The notes under the pieces: model-generated
Seen by the model: the letters and a program-made list of their open reading frames with translations, nothing else
Told to the model about the DNA's origin: nothing
Databases searched by the model: none
In this document: positions 1 through 12,297 of the stretch, in pieces
Layout of the letters: every line of letters starts with the position of its first letter
How positions within the stretch are numbered: the first letter of the stretch is position 1
Program-made: the position numbers and the translations under genes
From: Prionace glauca
Lineage: Eukaryota > Chordata > Chondrichthyes > Carcharhiniformes > Carcharhinidae
Direction: 5' to 3'
Length of the DNA stretch: 64,000 bases
Assembly: GCA_037974335.1 (NCBI GenBank)
Contig: CM075760.1
Location: forward strand, 2,396,859 to 2,460,858

Positions 1-3000
1 TTCTAAATTCCTAAATGGGAATTTGATAGCTTTCTTTAAAAAATGAGTCGTTCGAGGCAATCAGATCTTTCTGCTTTTGGAGATGTGCACTGACGAAAAT
101 GGACATGGCCTCCAACTGAATGTCAGGCCTCTCAGAGCATTGATATGGAATGCTTTTTCGTGAAAATTATACTGGAACTGAGCAACCCTTTCCAACAAAC
201 ATTCAAAGCTATTAGCTCAATGTATAATCTTAAATCGAAGATGTGCTCCACAAATTGTTTCAGAGGATGTGTAACCAAAGCACATGTGTGAGTTTTACAA
301 CCAGGTACACTGTTATCTCGAATTGTAGAAAAGGGTCAAAAGTTTGCTCCATTCAGGGATATGTATCAACTCAACAGGCCCATTCTCTCCCATGTCTCTA
401 TTTAAGTCATATGCTATTTTCCCAACCACCTTTGTACTCTACAATTCGGGAACAGAACAATGCAAATCCACTGACACAGGCACTCTCAATAGGCCTGTAC
501 CAAACTTCCACTAAATCAAGTGACAGTTCCAAACCAAACTTCATATCTGTCTTCATAGCTCTGTACACATTAACCACCATATTCACTCTCCCAGACTTAA
601 TGATTACCCCTGCATAATTCCAAAATTGTTCCTATTGCCCAATAACTCTATTAAAGGGTACAGTTCATTCAAACTTACCTCAGGAGTCCGGAGTACAGAA
701 CAATCATTTGATAGCCAATGCGTTGGGAGAGCACAACCTCAGAAAAAAAAATCTCTGAAGAAAACTGTCGCCAACTGGACAACAATGAGATATTCAAGCG
801 GTTGAAAATCAATTGGGCAGCATACTGTTTAAATTCCAACATTGTCCAATTTTGTTTCGTGCTCAAAAATTTACAGAAAGCATGAGGCAGGATGTCATTA
901 TTTCAAGAAATATCTGTTTTCTCTATTTCTTAGGAACACTTCCCAATATGTTGTTGCTGCCAGGCCTGGCCTTGCCCTACGTGATTTCTGAAAGTACCGA
1001 AGTCACTGGGCATTTTAGTTATCGGCCTAACTGTGTAAACAGTCTTTGTTCACATCAGCATGTCCTTTTCCCCTGAATGTGCAATTGTGCATCAACTTTC
1101 TAAGAAATTTTCTTCTACTCCTCCTCAACTTCATGTCTTCTGGATCGTACCAAATTTCAGTTTGAGGAATTTTTCCTCGCTGCTTTTAAATTGATATCGA
1201 AAATTATTTAATTTTGTGATTATGCTTTGGAAAGATGATGCAATTTATCTGGACATCCCATATGAAAACCCTCTCTGAAAGCCCACTGTGTATAGAGTGT
1301 CTGATTATATTTTATCAAGGAGAGCAAGTCCAATATCAGTTTCAACCTCTGAAATATCTGCAGGGAGGATTGCACTCTCATCCATGGCATCTTTGCCTAA
1401 ATCCTAACCAGAACTCATATGACAAAATTTCATTACACCAATAACAATTACATCAATCTCGAAAACTGGTTTCAATGGGTATTCAACGTTCAGAAAATAA
1501 ACATCAAATGCAAGAAGAACTTTTGGATTTCTGATGAGAAATATCTGCATTTGCAATACACTGATAGCCTACCGAATACATAATCGTCAAATCCTACAAT
1601 ATCTTTGCTGACTCCTAATCTGGTGAGAAATAACAGTAGGTTGACAGGATCGTACTGCAGAATTTTGCAAAAAGAAATGTCGAAAACCTTCACTGTCACA
1701 AAATTAATGAAAGTTTTTTTTCAAGAAAGAGGGAGAAAGAGAGAGGCATAAACCGCATATGGTCCAACAAACATCTAATACGGGACTTCGTGAAGAAATT
1801 TACCCCACAACTTTACCCTGTACTCCAGCAGTATTGCCACACTAATGTCGCAGCCAGCTCTCTTCTTGCGATCCTGATTCAATCAGAAAACTACCATATA
1901 AATTTCCTAAAGCTAGTACTCCTCTTCCAATGAATAACTAAACTCAATTCCCTGGTCTGGAGCTCCGCCGTTTTTCATGTAAACAGAACAACTAACGTGA
2001 TTTCAAAATAAATTCTTCATTTCATACAGTTTGGATCAAGGTGTTGATGGCCAAGTTGAGATTTATTCTTCATGTACAGAAACCATATGCCTTGCAAAGG
2101 AGGAAGGCTGAAATACCACAAATCTTAATGACCACGGAAAATCAGCAAAATATTGAGCAAACCTCATGTTTAGTTATTAGAAAGATCAACTCAACAAATG
2201 ATTTCAAGTAATGGAAAGACTCGCACCAAGGATGTAAAATGACATTTCAGTGAAAAATTGGAGCTGGTTCTTGCAACCATGATATGGAAAAAAAAAGCGC
2301 GATACTGATGCTCAGTGATATTCGCAGGAACTCACTGCCGGCAAAATATTCCCAAGCGAATGAAGAAATAACGGGGTCACAAATTCACTATCAGGGCGAA
2401 ATAAATCTTAAAACATTTGAATTGTATTACACTCTCTAATATGTTAATGATGGTATTAGATAATCAACAATATTGATCATAAATTGACTTTTATGTTCTT
2501 TGATTTGTGTTTTATTGTCTAAGGACAGAGAACAGCACCAGAATGACCTGTGACGGCATCGAAGTCTCCATGGTTAACTTTCTGTATACAAAAGAATAAC
2601 ACTCAGGAAACGGATACCCGCACAAGCAGCATCAGCACTCAGACGCTGCATCTGAGCCATTGCTGTGACTTCGCACCGTTAGCTTTTTCTTGTGGACGTG
2701 GGGAAAGGAAAGTGCTGAGATTGAAAATCAGGCGAATAGTTCCGAAGCTGATTGTATTTTCATGTTTTATTGCTCTTTCAATTATCTTGGATTTAGGGTC
2801 ATTGTTTCCTGGTCATGAAGCAACATTCATAAATTTGCCATGATGGACAGTTCCCTGGCACCCGCAGGGGAATAGGAGAATCATCCAGTGACATTGTCTG
2901 TCATCAACTTCAGGCATTTAACTCAAAGGGATTACAGTGAGGGACGTGAGCTGGAACTGATCATAACAATATGTGATGACAAATTTTACCTTACGGATAT

Positions 3001-4011
3001 TTAAAGTACACAGTGAGTAGTCGCTTCCATATTCACTGTCAAGGATGAAAGAAAATGATGCAAACAAAAGCAATGAAACTGAAAGACAGTGGAAGAGAGA
3101 GGTTTGATGCGATGACCGATATCCACCAAATACAGAAAGAAGTGGACAAACCAGAGGTGAGATGTCTTGTTTTATTTCAGACAGAAAGCTGCACACGTGG
3201 CCGAGGCAAAGGGACACAGCGGGCTTGCTGTAAATCTCTGGCGCGCCATCCTGTAGGCAGCTGTGTAGATAGAAAATATATTGCAGCCCCCTGACTGAAT
3301 GGACAACGTCCTGTGTGAGGGAGGACGCTCAGCTAATTACTGTGCTTTGTACGGGAGATTGAGAAGTGGCAGAGAAGGATTGAGAAATTGGGCAGATTGT
3401 GACAATTACAGACCAAGGTGTGAAATGCTGATAACATTCCTTATCGAATGGAGAAAGATATATTCGATCAGGTTCTGGAAGCCAGCATACAAGAGATGAT
3501 CTAGACGTAGATAATCTTAAACAAAAATCAACGAATTGTGGGGAAGTGGGGCCATGGGGTAGGTTATACAATCAAAAACGATTACAAAGCTAAATTAAAC
3601 GTTTCCGTTCCACTGAAGTATATTCAGGAAGTAAGGTTTCACTGTACAGAGTGTTGCACAGCAGGAATTGCAGTGCATTCACTTCTGATCAGCCTAAGTC
3701 TCTGCCTCGCAGATTTGCCATTAAAACTTAACGAAACAAAGTCAACAGAGCTTAAAGAGTTGAATTATTGTTTCACGATATGTGGAGAGTGGGCAGTGAT
3801 CAAATTGTAAATTTTAAATCTTATATACTCGCTACAATCAGAAGTAGGCCACGGGAGCCATAGAGTATGCACCAAATCTAACAGAATTAATTTCCCAGGC
3901 CCAACACGCCAAACCATCCACGTAACCCTACAGATTTTCCGTGGCTAATACATGTATTCTTGCCCTCCTTGGGGAAGTAAGGGACGAGTTAAATGTCAAT
4001 CCAGCGGACAT
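1..4011. other. No gene recognised; apparently unique AT-rich DNA
   Basis: I see no recognisable protein domain, RNA gene or interspersed repeat here. The open frames are short (under 125 codons), overlap on both strands, and show no family motif. A purine-rich patch near 1725-1745 is the only low-complexity stretch noted. Confidence 0.5.
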
Positions 4012-4150
4012 AGCCATCTTCGGAGTGTGAGAGGAAAGCGGAGCACCCAGAGGAAACCCATGATGATACGGGGAGAACATGCAAACTCCACTCAGTCACC
4101 CGAGCTCGGAATTGATTCCGGGTCCCGGGCAATGTACGAGAGCAGCGCGA
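4012..4150 (-). repeat. Degenerate tRNA-derived SINE fragment
   Basis: Read on the minus strand, this has the middle of the HE1-like SINE seen elsewhere in the window: a B-box-like GGAATCAATTCCGAGC stretch, the GGGTGACTGAGTGGAG block, and a TTTCCTC-rich block. It is much more diverged than the copies at 7026 or 25013 and lacks a clear 3' end. Confidence 0.6.
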
Positions 4151-5519
4151 GCTCGTGCAAAAAATCAAATACAGAGGATATGTTGAGCCTATTTTCTCGG
4201 CCTAGATTAAATCTCACAAAGTAACACAATTATACATTTGTACTATTCAGGCGTGCACGTGGAAAGAACAACTTCACAACTATATTCACGGACGACTACA
4301 CAATACAGTCACTCTCTCTCTCACCCACTTTCTCTTCCTTCATCCCTTTCCGACTGCATAAGACAGATTCCAGGATGGAATTCGGCTTGATCGATTCTGA
4401 ATTTGATTGCTTGTGGCAGAAGGCTACTGAACAGTCACAGGATTGATTTTGCCAAAATAATAAAACCTTTGTTAAACTCTGAAAGATGCACCAGAACATA
4501 TTACCGCTTCATCGCAGTGATACTTTCAGAATTATATACAGATCTGTAAGGCAAGCACAACTTACAGATTCATTCTTATACATGAATTTTCGTCATAATT
4601 TCACAGTCCGTGTAAATCAATAGTCAAAGCCGTGCATCCTGTGAAACCAAGTGGTAGATGCCACTCAATTCTACCTCTGATTTGTCCATCAATTCTCCCA
4701 AACGCCTATAACACTGCAGAACTAGCTGACCTTGCTGAAGCTACGTCCTTCACACCAGAGCTTCCGGTCTTCACTTTGGAAGAAAATACTTCGGAACATT
4801 CTCCCAAACGAAATTTTCCCTCCGATGTGGTCACTAACGTTGCTCCCGCAGGGTTGTATCATTTACGACTGAGGTTCCTTTTCTGCGGATGGCCACGTTC
4901 ATTCAAATTCCACAATCTGTCATATACCCAGACAGACCAAAGGAACTCCAATAGCCTGGAAGACAAAAACAATGTTTCTTCCACCTTTTCCGTGGACTTG
5001 GTATTCTGTATTTCCTCAAAGGAAAGTTCTTGTACTCCTGTTTCCTGCAGCTTAGAATTTTTGGAGTATTCTATTGCTCCTCACACTGAACCACATGCAA
5101 CAGGACCTGTTTCCGGTTCCTGTTGATCTTGATCCTTTGAAAGGTCTTCTTGGAACCTTACATTGCGCACCCCCCGACCCCACTGGTTTTGGGAACTTTC
5201 TGTTAATCAGTTTGTGTCCTTTCTCTGCAGTCTCCCTACTTATCTATTCCACAGACTATGTGAATACATGCTTGATTATAGGCCACTTTCTTTCAACTAA
5301 GGTAAATTACTTTCTGTTTCCTTTCGGAATCAAATACATAAGCTAGATTTAAACTTTTTGTTTTTTGTATAAAGTTGGAAAAGTTCAATAACAATGCAGG
5401 CATCTTTTTGAAAAATCCTAAAATTTAGTTTCCTAAAGAATTAACTGCAGTAACATCAATTACGCTTAAACTGAAAGACACAACGAATGCAAAAAAAAAA
5501 CACAAATCCTAACCGAATA
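4151..5519. other. No gene recognised; one 164-codon frame without support
   Basis: The longest frame (4632-5126, plus strand) encodes a low-information Ser/Pro/Thr-rich peptide with no domain I recognise, no conserved neighbours and no splice context. I treat it as chance. Nothing else is supported here. Confidence 0.45.
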
Positions 5520-5850
5520 AGGTCGGCAAAGTGCCACCGTGATGAGCACTGCTGCCTCACACCGCAAAGGACCTGGGTTCGAATCCCGGCTTGCCTCACG
5601 ATCTGTGTGGAGACTGCAAATCCCCTCTCCCCCAACAATACCATCACACCCACCCCTCACCCCGCCAATACCCCTCTCTGCGTGGGTTTCCTCTGGTTGC
5701 TCCGGTGTCTTCGCACAGTCCAAAGATGTGCAGACTAGGTGGATTGGCTGTGCAAAATTCTCGCTCAGTGTACCGGACCCAGAATAAGGAGAATAAAAGA
5801 TTTTCACAGGAAACTTAATTGCAGTGTTGATATAAGCCTAACACTGAAGA
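5520..5850 (+). repeat. tRNA-derived SINE, second family (tail with GCAGTGTTGATATAAGCCTA)
   Basis: The head has a degenerate A box (ATGAGCACTGCTGCC) and a good B box (GGGTTCGAATCCCGGC), then the GTGTGGAGACTGCAAAT block and the CAAAGATGTGCAG block shared with the other SINEs. The 3' end differs from the HE1-like copies: it ends in TTTTCACAGGAAACTTAATTG and a TAAGCCTA motif. The same tail recurs alone at 14215-14325. Confidence 0.7.
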
Positions 5851-6576
5851 GAGCTTTAATTTAATCAAAATATCTTTGCTCACAAGTTAAAAATAAAATC
5901 TCACTGTGATGTCTAGATAATAATTTCCTTAGCTTACCAAGGCATTCAAATCTGAGTTGTGTAAGTACAGACGAAATATAAAACAGACATGATCTGTATT
6001 GAAAAGCATCACCCTGTATTCCTGTAGCGGTGACCTAGCAGTATTTGGTCGCTAGGTGGCCCCAAATGCTGTAATATGTAAGTAAACATCTTGCTTCAAG
6101 CACATCAAGAACAAAGGGGCACAAACAACACATCATCGCTTATCTTGGTCCTTTAGTTTATTTGATTTAGTTTCGTTCTTCACCGCAATGCCATGTATCA
6201 TGATTGTGTTTTAGGAAAACAGCAAAATGCATTCTCCTGAATTCAGTTTCTGTGATGTTATGTTCTGTGTTAATCCTTCCATTTTAAACTGGTGCTTTTA
6301 GCCAGCGCGCATGTTGTTGTGCATTGGGAAATTGTTCCATGGTATTTAGGATCATGTGAAAGGCTTGATGCAAGTTGTTTAACAGCAACACTTTAATAGA
6401 TTCCGAAGATAACATCAGACAACTTTTGCGCCGTTTATTCCTTTACAACTGGACTTCGAATTCATTACCTTCAAATGTTCAAGCTTAAACGCTTTTTGTT
6501 TTCAGGAACTTTATTAACTACATAGGATGTGAACAAATGGCTGTTTCTTTTAGCATACTTCAACTTTACATTGCAC

Positions 6577-6899
6577 ATCATAGAATCCCTACAGTGCAGA
6601 AAGAGGCCATTTGGCCCATCGAGTCTGCATCCCACCCAGGCTCTATCCCCATATCCATAGATATTTAACGCCAATCCATCTCACATACGCATCTCAGGAC
6701 TCTAAGAGACGATTTTTAGCGTTGCCAAGCAATCTAACCCGCATATCTTTGGACTGAGAGAAGAAACCGAAGGAAACACGCGCCGACACGAGGAGAATGT
6801 GCAAATTCCATTCAGGCAGTAACCCAAGCCGGAAATCGGACCCAGGTCCGTGGAGCTGTGAAGCAGCAGAGATAACCACTATGCTACCTACATGCCGCC
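6577..6899 (-). repeat. HE1-like tRNA-derived SINE
   Basis: This is a reverse-strand copy. The 3' end (CATAGAATCCCTACAGTGCAG in plus orientation) comes first, followed by GGCCCATCGAGTCTGCA, a GGACTGAGAGAAGAAACC block and the CACTATGCTACC remnant of the A box. It is about 320 bp long and moderately diverged. Confidence 0.8.
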
Positions 6900-7025
6900 A
6901 ACATGAATCTAGTCATTTTCAACTACGCAGCGTTTCTGTCAACATAGCAGACAAACATTGTGTTCATTGATTTTTTATGGAAACAATCATGCTCAAAAAA
7001 TATGAACAATGTTTGCAGTAAATTA

Positions 7026-7364
7026 TGGGCGGCACGGTAGCACAGTGGTTAGCACTGCTGCTTCACAGCTCCAGGGTCCTGGGTTCGATTCCCGGCTCGG
7101 GTCACTGCCTGTGTGGAGTTTGCACATTCTCCTCGTGTCTGCGTGGGTTTTCTCCGGGTGCTCCGGTTTCCTCCCACAGTCCAAAGATGTGCGGGTTAGG
7201 TTCATTGGCTAAGCTAAAATTGCCCCTTAGTGTCCTGGGATGTGTAGGTTAGAGGGATTAGCAGGTAAATGTGTAGGGATATGGGGATAGAGTCTGGGTG
7301 GGATTGTGTTCGGTGCAGACTCGATGGGCCGAAGGGCCTGTTTCTGCACTGTAGGGTTCTATAT
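7026..7364 (+). repeat. HE1-like SINE, best-preserved plus-strand copy
   Basis: The tRNA-like head starts GGCGGCACGGTAGCACAGTG, with A box GTGGTTAGCACTGCTGC and B box GGGTTCGATTCCCGGC. A body of about 250 bp follows, then the 3' end GGGCCGAAGGGCCTG...GTAGGGTTCTAT. The 3' end resembles the 3' ends of the CR1 LINEs here, as described for elasmobranch HE1 SINEs that borrow LINE machinery. It is not a functional tRNA gene. Confidence 0.9.
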
Positions 7365-7387
7365 GCAGGGTAGAATAGGTGTGGGGT

Positions 7388-7462
7388 GATGTGGCGGCGC
7401 GGGCTCGTTGGGCCGAAGGTCCTGTTTCCCGTGCTGGGTTGTTCTTTGTACTCTTTGTAAAT
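7388..7462 (+). mobile_element. CR1 LINE 3'-end stub (tail TTCTTTG)
   Basis: Only the last 75 bp or so of a LINE remain: GGCGGCGCGGGCTCGTTGG, GCCGAAGGTCCTG, then a degraded TTCTTTG-type tail. It sits immediately downstream of the SINE and matches the stub at 12143-12229. Confidence 0.75.
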
Positions 7463-7689
7463 TGCATTGAAACATCATTTGCATTAATTGGAGTGGCATT
7501 AGACTTTCGGTCGAATTTACACGAGTAAAACGGAAGAAGCTCCAAGCAAGTTACTGTTTGGGGATTTTTCCTTTTGCCTTGGAATCGGCGTGGCATGCTT
7601 GTTGTTTTATGGAATGACTGCCGACATGCTCTTGGATCTACTTAATACTTAATTAATAATGGCAATTCAAAACTGGTTATAGACTGACC

Positions 7690-7960
7690 AAATGTATCTT
7701 AGCCATTTTCCCAACCTCTCTCTCTCTTCTCTGTTTCTTGTACTTTTCTCCTCTCTCACTCTCTATTTCTCTCTATTTCTAGGGCCGAAGGGCCTGTATG
7801 TGCTGTAAATGTTCTAATGTTCTATTTCTCTCCCTCTCTTCCTCCCTCTCGCTCTCTCTGTTCCCCTGTCTCTGTCTCTCTGTATCTATGTCCCAGTCTC
7901 TGTGTCTCTGTTTCTGTATGTCTGTCTGCGCTGTCTTCTTGCCTCTGTTTGTCTCTTTCT
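7690..7960 (+). repeat. Pyrimidine-rich (TCTC/TCTG) low-complexity tract with an embedded LINE stub
   Basis: The tract is dominated by TCTCTC and TCTGTC repeats. At 7782-7830 it is broken by GGGCCGAAGGGCCTG followed by a TAATGTTCT tail, which is the extreme 3' end of a CR1 element. The flanking TCTATTTCT on both sides could be a target-site duplication. The older tandem duplicate has only a short TC tract at the corresponding place (9925-9962). The frames here (Leu/Ser/Cys-rich) are low-complexity artefacts. Confidence 0.75.
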
Positions 7961-8039
7961 ACCTCCGAGTGGACAAGACGAATTCTTAGTGGAAAACTGG
8001 TTTGACACACCCTCACTGAATGAAGAAAAGACTGTGAGA

Positions 8040-9900
8040 CTTGCGTGATTTTTTCATCCCCCTGTATTGGTATAACATTGAAGTGGCAGTAATTGGTCGC
8101 AGAATAGCCCATAATGCTGAAATATATAAAGAAGCATCATAACACACGTACATCCAAAACAAGAGTTCGCAAATAGTGTCCTGGCAATACACATAGAACA
8201 TAGAACACTACAGCACAAACAGGCCCTTCGGCCCACGAGTTGCGCCGATCACATCAACACCTACCAACCTACAGACCTATCTATAACCCTCAATCTCATT
8301 AAACCCCATATACTCATCCAGAAGTCTTTTAAAAGACCCCAGCGAGTTCGCCTCCACCACCACTGACGGCAGCTGATTCCATTCACTCACCACCCTCTGA
8401 GTGAAAAACTTACCCCTAACATCACTTCTGAACTTCCCTCCCTGCACCTTAAATCTGTGTCCTCTCGTAGCAACCATTTCAACCCGGGGAAATAGCCCCT
8501 GAGAGTCCACCCTATCTATTCCTCTCAACATTTTGTAAACTTCTATCAGGTCGCCTCTCAACCTTCGTCTCTCCAGGGAGAAGAGTCCCAGCTCCCTCAA
8601 CCTAACTTCATAAGGCACGCCTCCCAGTCCAGGCAACATCCTTGTAAATTTCCTCTGTACCCTCTCAATAGCTTCTACGTCTTTCCTATAGTGAGGCGAC
8701 CAGAACTGCGCACAATACTCTAAATGAGGCCTGACAAGGGTCTTATAAAGTTGCAGCATTACCTCCCGACTCCTAAACTCAATCCCTCGATTAATGAAGG
8801 CCAGTACACCATGCGCCTTCTTGACCACCTCCTCCACCTGCGAGGCCGATTTAAGAGTCCTGTGGACCCGGACCCCAAGATCCTTCTGCTCTTCAACACT
8901 ACGCAGACTTCTGCCCTTGATAGTGTACTCGTTCATACCGTTGGTTCTGCCAAAATGGACGACTACACATTTATCCGCGTTGAAGTCCGTCTGCCACTTC
9001 TCCGCCCAGTCCTGCATCCTATCTATGTCCTGCTGCAACTTTTGCCATCCTTCCAGACCATCCACAACACCACCGACCTTAGTGTCATCAGTGAACTTAC
9101 TTACCCATCCCTCCACTTCCTCATCCAAGTCATTTATGAAAATGACAAACAACAAGGGTCCCAGAACAGATCCTTGAGGCACTCCATTCTGTTGGCTCAT
9201 CCGTTTTTTTGTTCATATTTCAAAATTCCATGCATTAAGATTGTGTTGTAGGGCAATAACTCAAGGCATTCTCTTGGTTTCAATTTCTGTGAAGCGTTCG
9301 TCCTTAATCTCTTTAATTTGAAACTGGCGCATTTAACCAGTACAGGCATTGCACATATGGAATTTTTCAAAATTTAAAATCGGGTGAAGGTTAGAAGCAA
9401 ATTGGTGAACGGCAATACATTAAGAAATTACGGGTAGATCATTGATGATTTTTCAGCTCTGTCTATTCGTCTCCAATTTGATTTTTTCTTTCTTTCCTGA
9501 ATGTTTATTAACTGTGATAACATGAAATAGCGGATATTTTCTCAGCATGCTTCAAAGTACAATGTTGAATCACAAGGTATCTTGTAACTTGCACATATTC
9601 AGTACTTGTACCAATCCTGGACTAGACATAAATTCGCTCCAAATAAGGAAAACACTAGTTGCAGGAAATTTCATTGCAGCAGCATCAAGACTGATATTGT
9701 TGGCATTCAACTTTGGGCCAACTATACTCGAGAAAAACCTGGAAAAGTTGCAAGCAAGCTCATGTGCTTCCATTGACTTCCTTGGCACTGAATTCTGCCT
9801 CAGCAAAGTTCTTAGTTCTTGGAAAGACTGCTGACATACAGACATACAATTTCATCCTTAATTATTAGTACTATTTCATAACTGTTCACAGTGTACAAAA
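8040..9900 (+). repeat. Older tandem duplication, copy 2
   Basis: This is the partner of 5985-7660, with the same ordered blocks. It is interrupted at 8189-9195 by a LINE B that copy 1 does not have, so that LINE arrived after the duplication. Confidence 0.6.
8189..9195 (-). mobile_element. CR1 LINE, subfamily B, 5'-truncated
   Basis: The minus-strand frame 8277-9200 (307 aa) is the C-terminal half of a reverse transcriptase. It starts at the [13 protein letters not shown] motif and continues through the catalytic block, here FTDDTKVGG (F-A-D-D in other copies), and the C-terminal FFTQRVVSEWNQLP block. The frame is open to its natural stop. The 3' UTR has GGCCGAAGGGCCTG and a TTCTATGTTCTATGT tail. 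The 5' truncation at the RT core is the usual outcome of target-primed reverse transcription. Confidence 0.9.
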
Positions 9901-10445
9901 CTATATGTTGTGCACCTCCTGCATCCTCCATCTCTCTCTCTCTCTTTATTAATTTCTCTCGCAGAACAGACGATTAGCTTTTCTCGGTGGTGTATCATTA
10001 ACCTACTCATCTACTTACATTTTCACTGTTTGAATGCTATATAATCCAGTTCTAACATAGTTGCAAATTAAACTGTAATCGACATATGGCTTAAGTTTTA
10101 ATCTCGCTTAGATGACTTGCTGTTAGATACTTGAAAGGACATCTGTGCAGCACGTTACAAGTTTTTGCAATGGTTGCATGCGGGTTGAAAATTGCCGGTG
10201 AGGCCAGAAAGGCATCCTTTACTATTCTTTTGCAGATTGTGGTCAAAGTTAGGCCACCATTCATTATCAATTCTTAGGTACCGCTGAGAAGCAGGTCATG
10301 AGGTGCAATCTTGAACCGCTGCAGTCCCTGAGAAATAGTTACACAATCGTGCCCTGAGGGGTGGAATTTCAGGACTTTGAATCAGCAACAGTGAGGGAAC
10401 GATAATGGTGACTGACTCAGAGGGGAACCTTGTGTTTGTGTTCCC

Positions 10446-10762
10446 GAGTAACTTGGAAAACCTACAATGCAAAATGAGGCCATTCGGCCCATTGACCATT
10501 CACCGACAACAATCCCATCCTAACCCTTTCCACTCAAACCCATGTATTTAACCTGCTAATCACCCTCACACCAAGGGACAACTTAGCATGGCCAAATTCA
10601 CAGGACCTGCACATCTTTGAACTGTTGGAAACGGGACACCCAGATGAAATGCACACAGGCACAGGCAAAATGTGCAAACTCCATCCAAATGCCCAAGTCG
10701 AGAATTGAACACAGGTCCCTGACACTGTGAGGAAGCAGTGCTAACCACTGTGCCACCGTGTT
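10446..10762 (-). repeat. HE1-like SINE, diverged
   Basis: A minus-strand copy. The GGCCATTCGGCCCATTGA block and the CTAACCACTGTGCCACCGTG head (reverse complement of the A-box region) are clear. The middle is degraded. Confidence 0.75.
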
Positions 10763-11142
10763 GTTCATACCCTTTCAGATGGTATTCGTCACGGGTTTGC
10801 AAGGTTCTGCTGATTAAACCTAGGTGACTTTCTGCATTGCAACTTACAGATGGTGTCTACCTTTGGCACGATTCGGCAGTGATGTAGAGGTTCAATTTTT
10901 GTGGGTGGGGTGTCAGGAGAACTGGGTCTTCCTGAATAATGTCATTTCATTTACTCTTGTTGGGAGTGTACTCATCCAAGCAACTGAAGAGTATCCTATT
11001 ACAATTCGATCTTGTACATTGTGGATGGTGGATTGAGTTTGGGGATTCAGGATGTGAGATACTCACCATAGCCCTTTACCTGCTCTGTTAGCAACAGATG
11101 TTATATGGTTAATCCTATTCAGTTTCTGTTTAATGGTAAGCA

Positions 11143-12297
11143 AAAGAACATAAGAACATGAGAAATAGGAGCACGAGTAGGCCATCTAGCCCTTCGAGCC
11201 TGCCCCACCATTCAATAAGATCATGGCTGATCTGTCGTGTCTCAGTTCCACATTTCCGCTCTCTCCCCATAGCCCTTAATCCCCTCGCTTATCAAAAACA
11301 CATCAACCCGCGTCTTAAAAATATTTAGCGAGGCAGCCTCCACCACTTCAACGGGCAGAGAATTCCAGAGATTCATCACCCTTTGAGTGAAGAAGTTCCT
11401 CCTCAACTCCGTTCTAAACCGCCCCCCTCCCTTTATCTTGAGGCTGTGCCCCCTAGTCCTACTGTCTTTTCTGAGCGGGAAGAGTCTCTCCACCTCTATC
11501 CTATCCATCCCATTCATCATCTTATATGTCTCAATGAGATCTCCCCTCATTCTTCTAAACTCTAACGAGTACAAGCCTCGTTTATTCAGCATCTCCTCAT
11601 AGTTCAACCCCCTCAACTCCGGCATCAGCCGAGTAAACCTCCTCTGCACTCCCTCCAAGGCCAAAATATTCTTGCGGAAGTACGGCGCCCAAAACTGCAC
11701 ACAGTGCTCCAGCTGCGGCCTCACCAATGCCCTATACAGCTGCAGAAAGACCTCCCTACTTTTATATTCAATCCCCCTCGCTATGAAGGCCAGCATCCCA
11801 TTAGCCTTCCTAACCACCTGCTGCACCTGCAGGCTGGATTTTTGCGACTCATGCACAAGGACCCCGAGGTCCCTCTGCACCGTTGCCTGTTGCAGTTTTT
11901 CGCCACGTAAGTAATAATCCTTCCTAGCATTAACCCTCCCAAAATGGACCACTTCGCACTTGCCGACATTAAATTCCATTTGCCAGTTCCTGGCCCATTC
12001 GCCTAGCCTATCTCGATCCTTCTGTAGACTCTCCACACCCTCCGCGCATTTTGCCGTTCCACCAATCTTGGTGTCATCAGCAAATTTCGACACCATACAC
12101 TCAATTCCCTCCTCCAGATCATCTATATAAATGGTAAAATAGGTCACTGACCATAGGACGGCGGCGCGGGCTCGTTGGGCCGAAGGGCCTGTTTCCCGTG
12201 CTGTGTTGTTCTTTGTTCTTTGTTCTTTGTAAATAGCTGAGCCCCCAGCACCGACCCCTGGGGCACTCCACTAGTCACCAACCGCCAATCCGAAAAG
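11143..12297 (-). mobile_element. CR1 LINE, subfamily C, 5'-truncated, with a LINE stub nested in it
   Basis: The minus-strand frame 11242-12147 encodes the RT C-terminal half: FTIYIDDLEEG, then [10 protein letters not shown] (catalytic FADD), then RRNFFTQRVMNLWNSLP near the end. The 3' tail is of the TTATGTTCTTATG type. The RT frame is cut at 12143-12229 by an 87 bp stub of another CR1 3' end. On its far side the GVPQGSVLG segment continues to about 12297. Confidence 0.9.
12143..12229 (+). mobile_element. 87 bp CR1 3'-end stub nested in LINE C
   Basis: It contains GGCGGCGCGGGCTCGTTGG, then GGGCCGAAGGGCCTG and three TTCTTTG units. TAAAATAG on the left (12135-12142) and TAAATAG on the right (12230-12236) form a 7-8 bp target-site duplication. 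The host LINE reads through TAAATAG in its other copies, which confirms the insertion. Confidence 0.85.

Larger units (their letters stand above)
5985..7660 (+). repeat. Older tandem duplication, copy 1
   Basis: Blocks in this interval recur in the same order at 8040-9900. Examples are CCCTGTATT followed by a GCTGTAATATGTAA-type block, a ATTGTGTTTTAGG block, AACTGG followed by a CTTTTAGCCAG-type block, a CAGGAACTTTATTAAC block and a GACTGCCGACAT block. Each copy is interrupted by different insertions: two SINEs and a LINE stub here, one LINE B in the other. The divergence is clearly greater than in the 41/60 kb duplication. Confidence 0.6.

Noticed and set aside
4632-5126. 164-codon plus-strand open frame
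   Set aside because: No recognisable domain, low-information composition and overlapping frames on the same strand. Likely chance.
7043-7100. A-box and B-box pair resembling a tRNA gene
   Set aside because: It is the tRNA-derived head of a SINE repeated many times in the window. There is no complete cloverleaf, and the sequence continues into the SINE body.
7798-8112. Ser/Leu/Cys-rich and Arg/Glu-rich frames
   Set aside because: They come from the TCTC/TCTG low-complexity tract and are not protein-coding.
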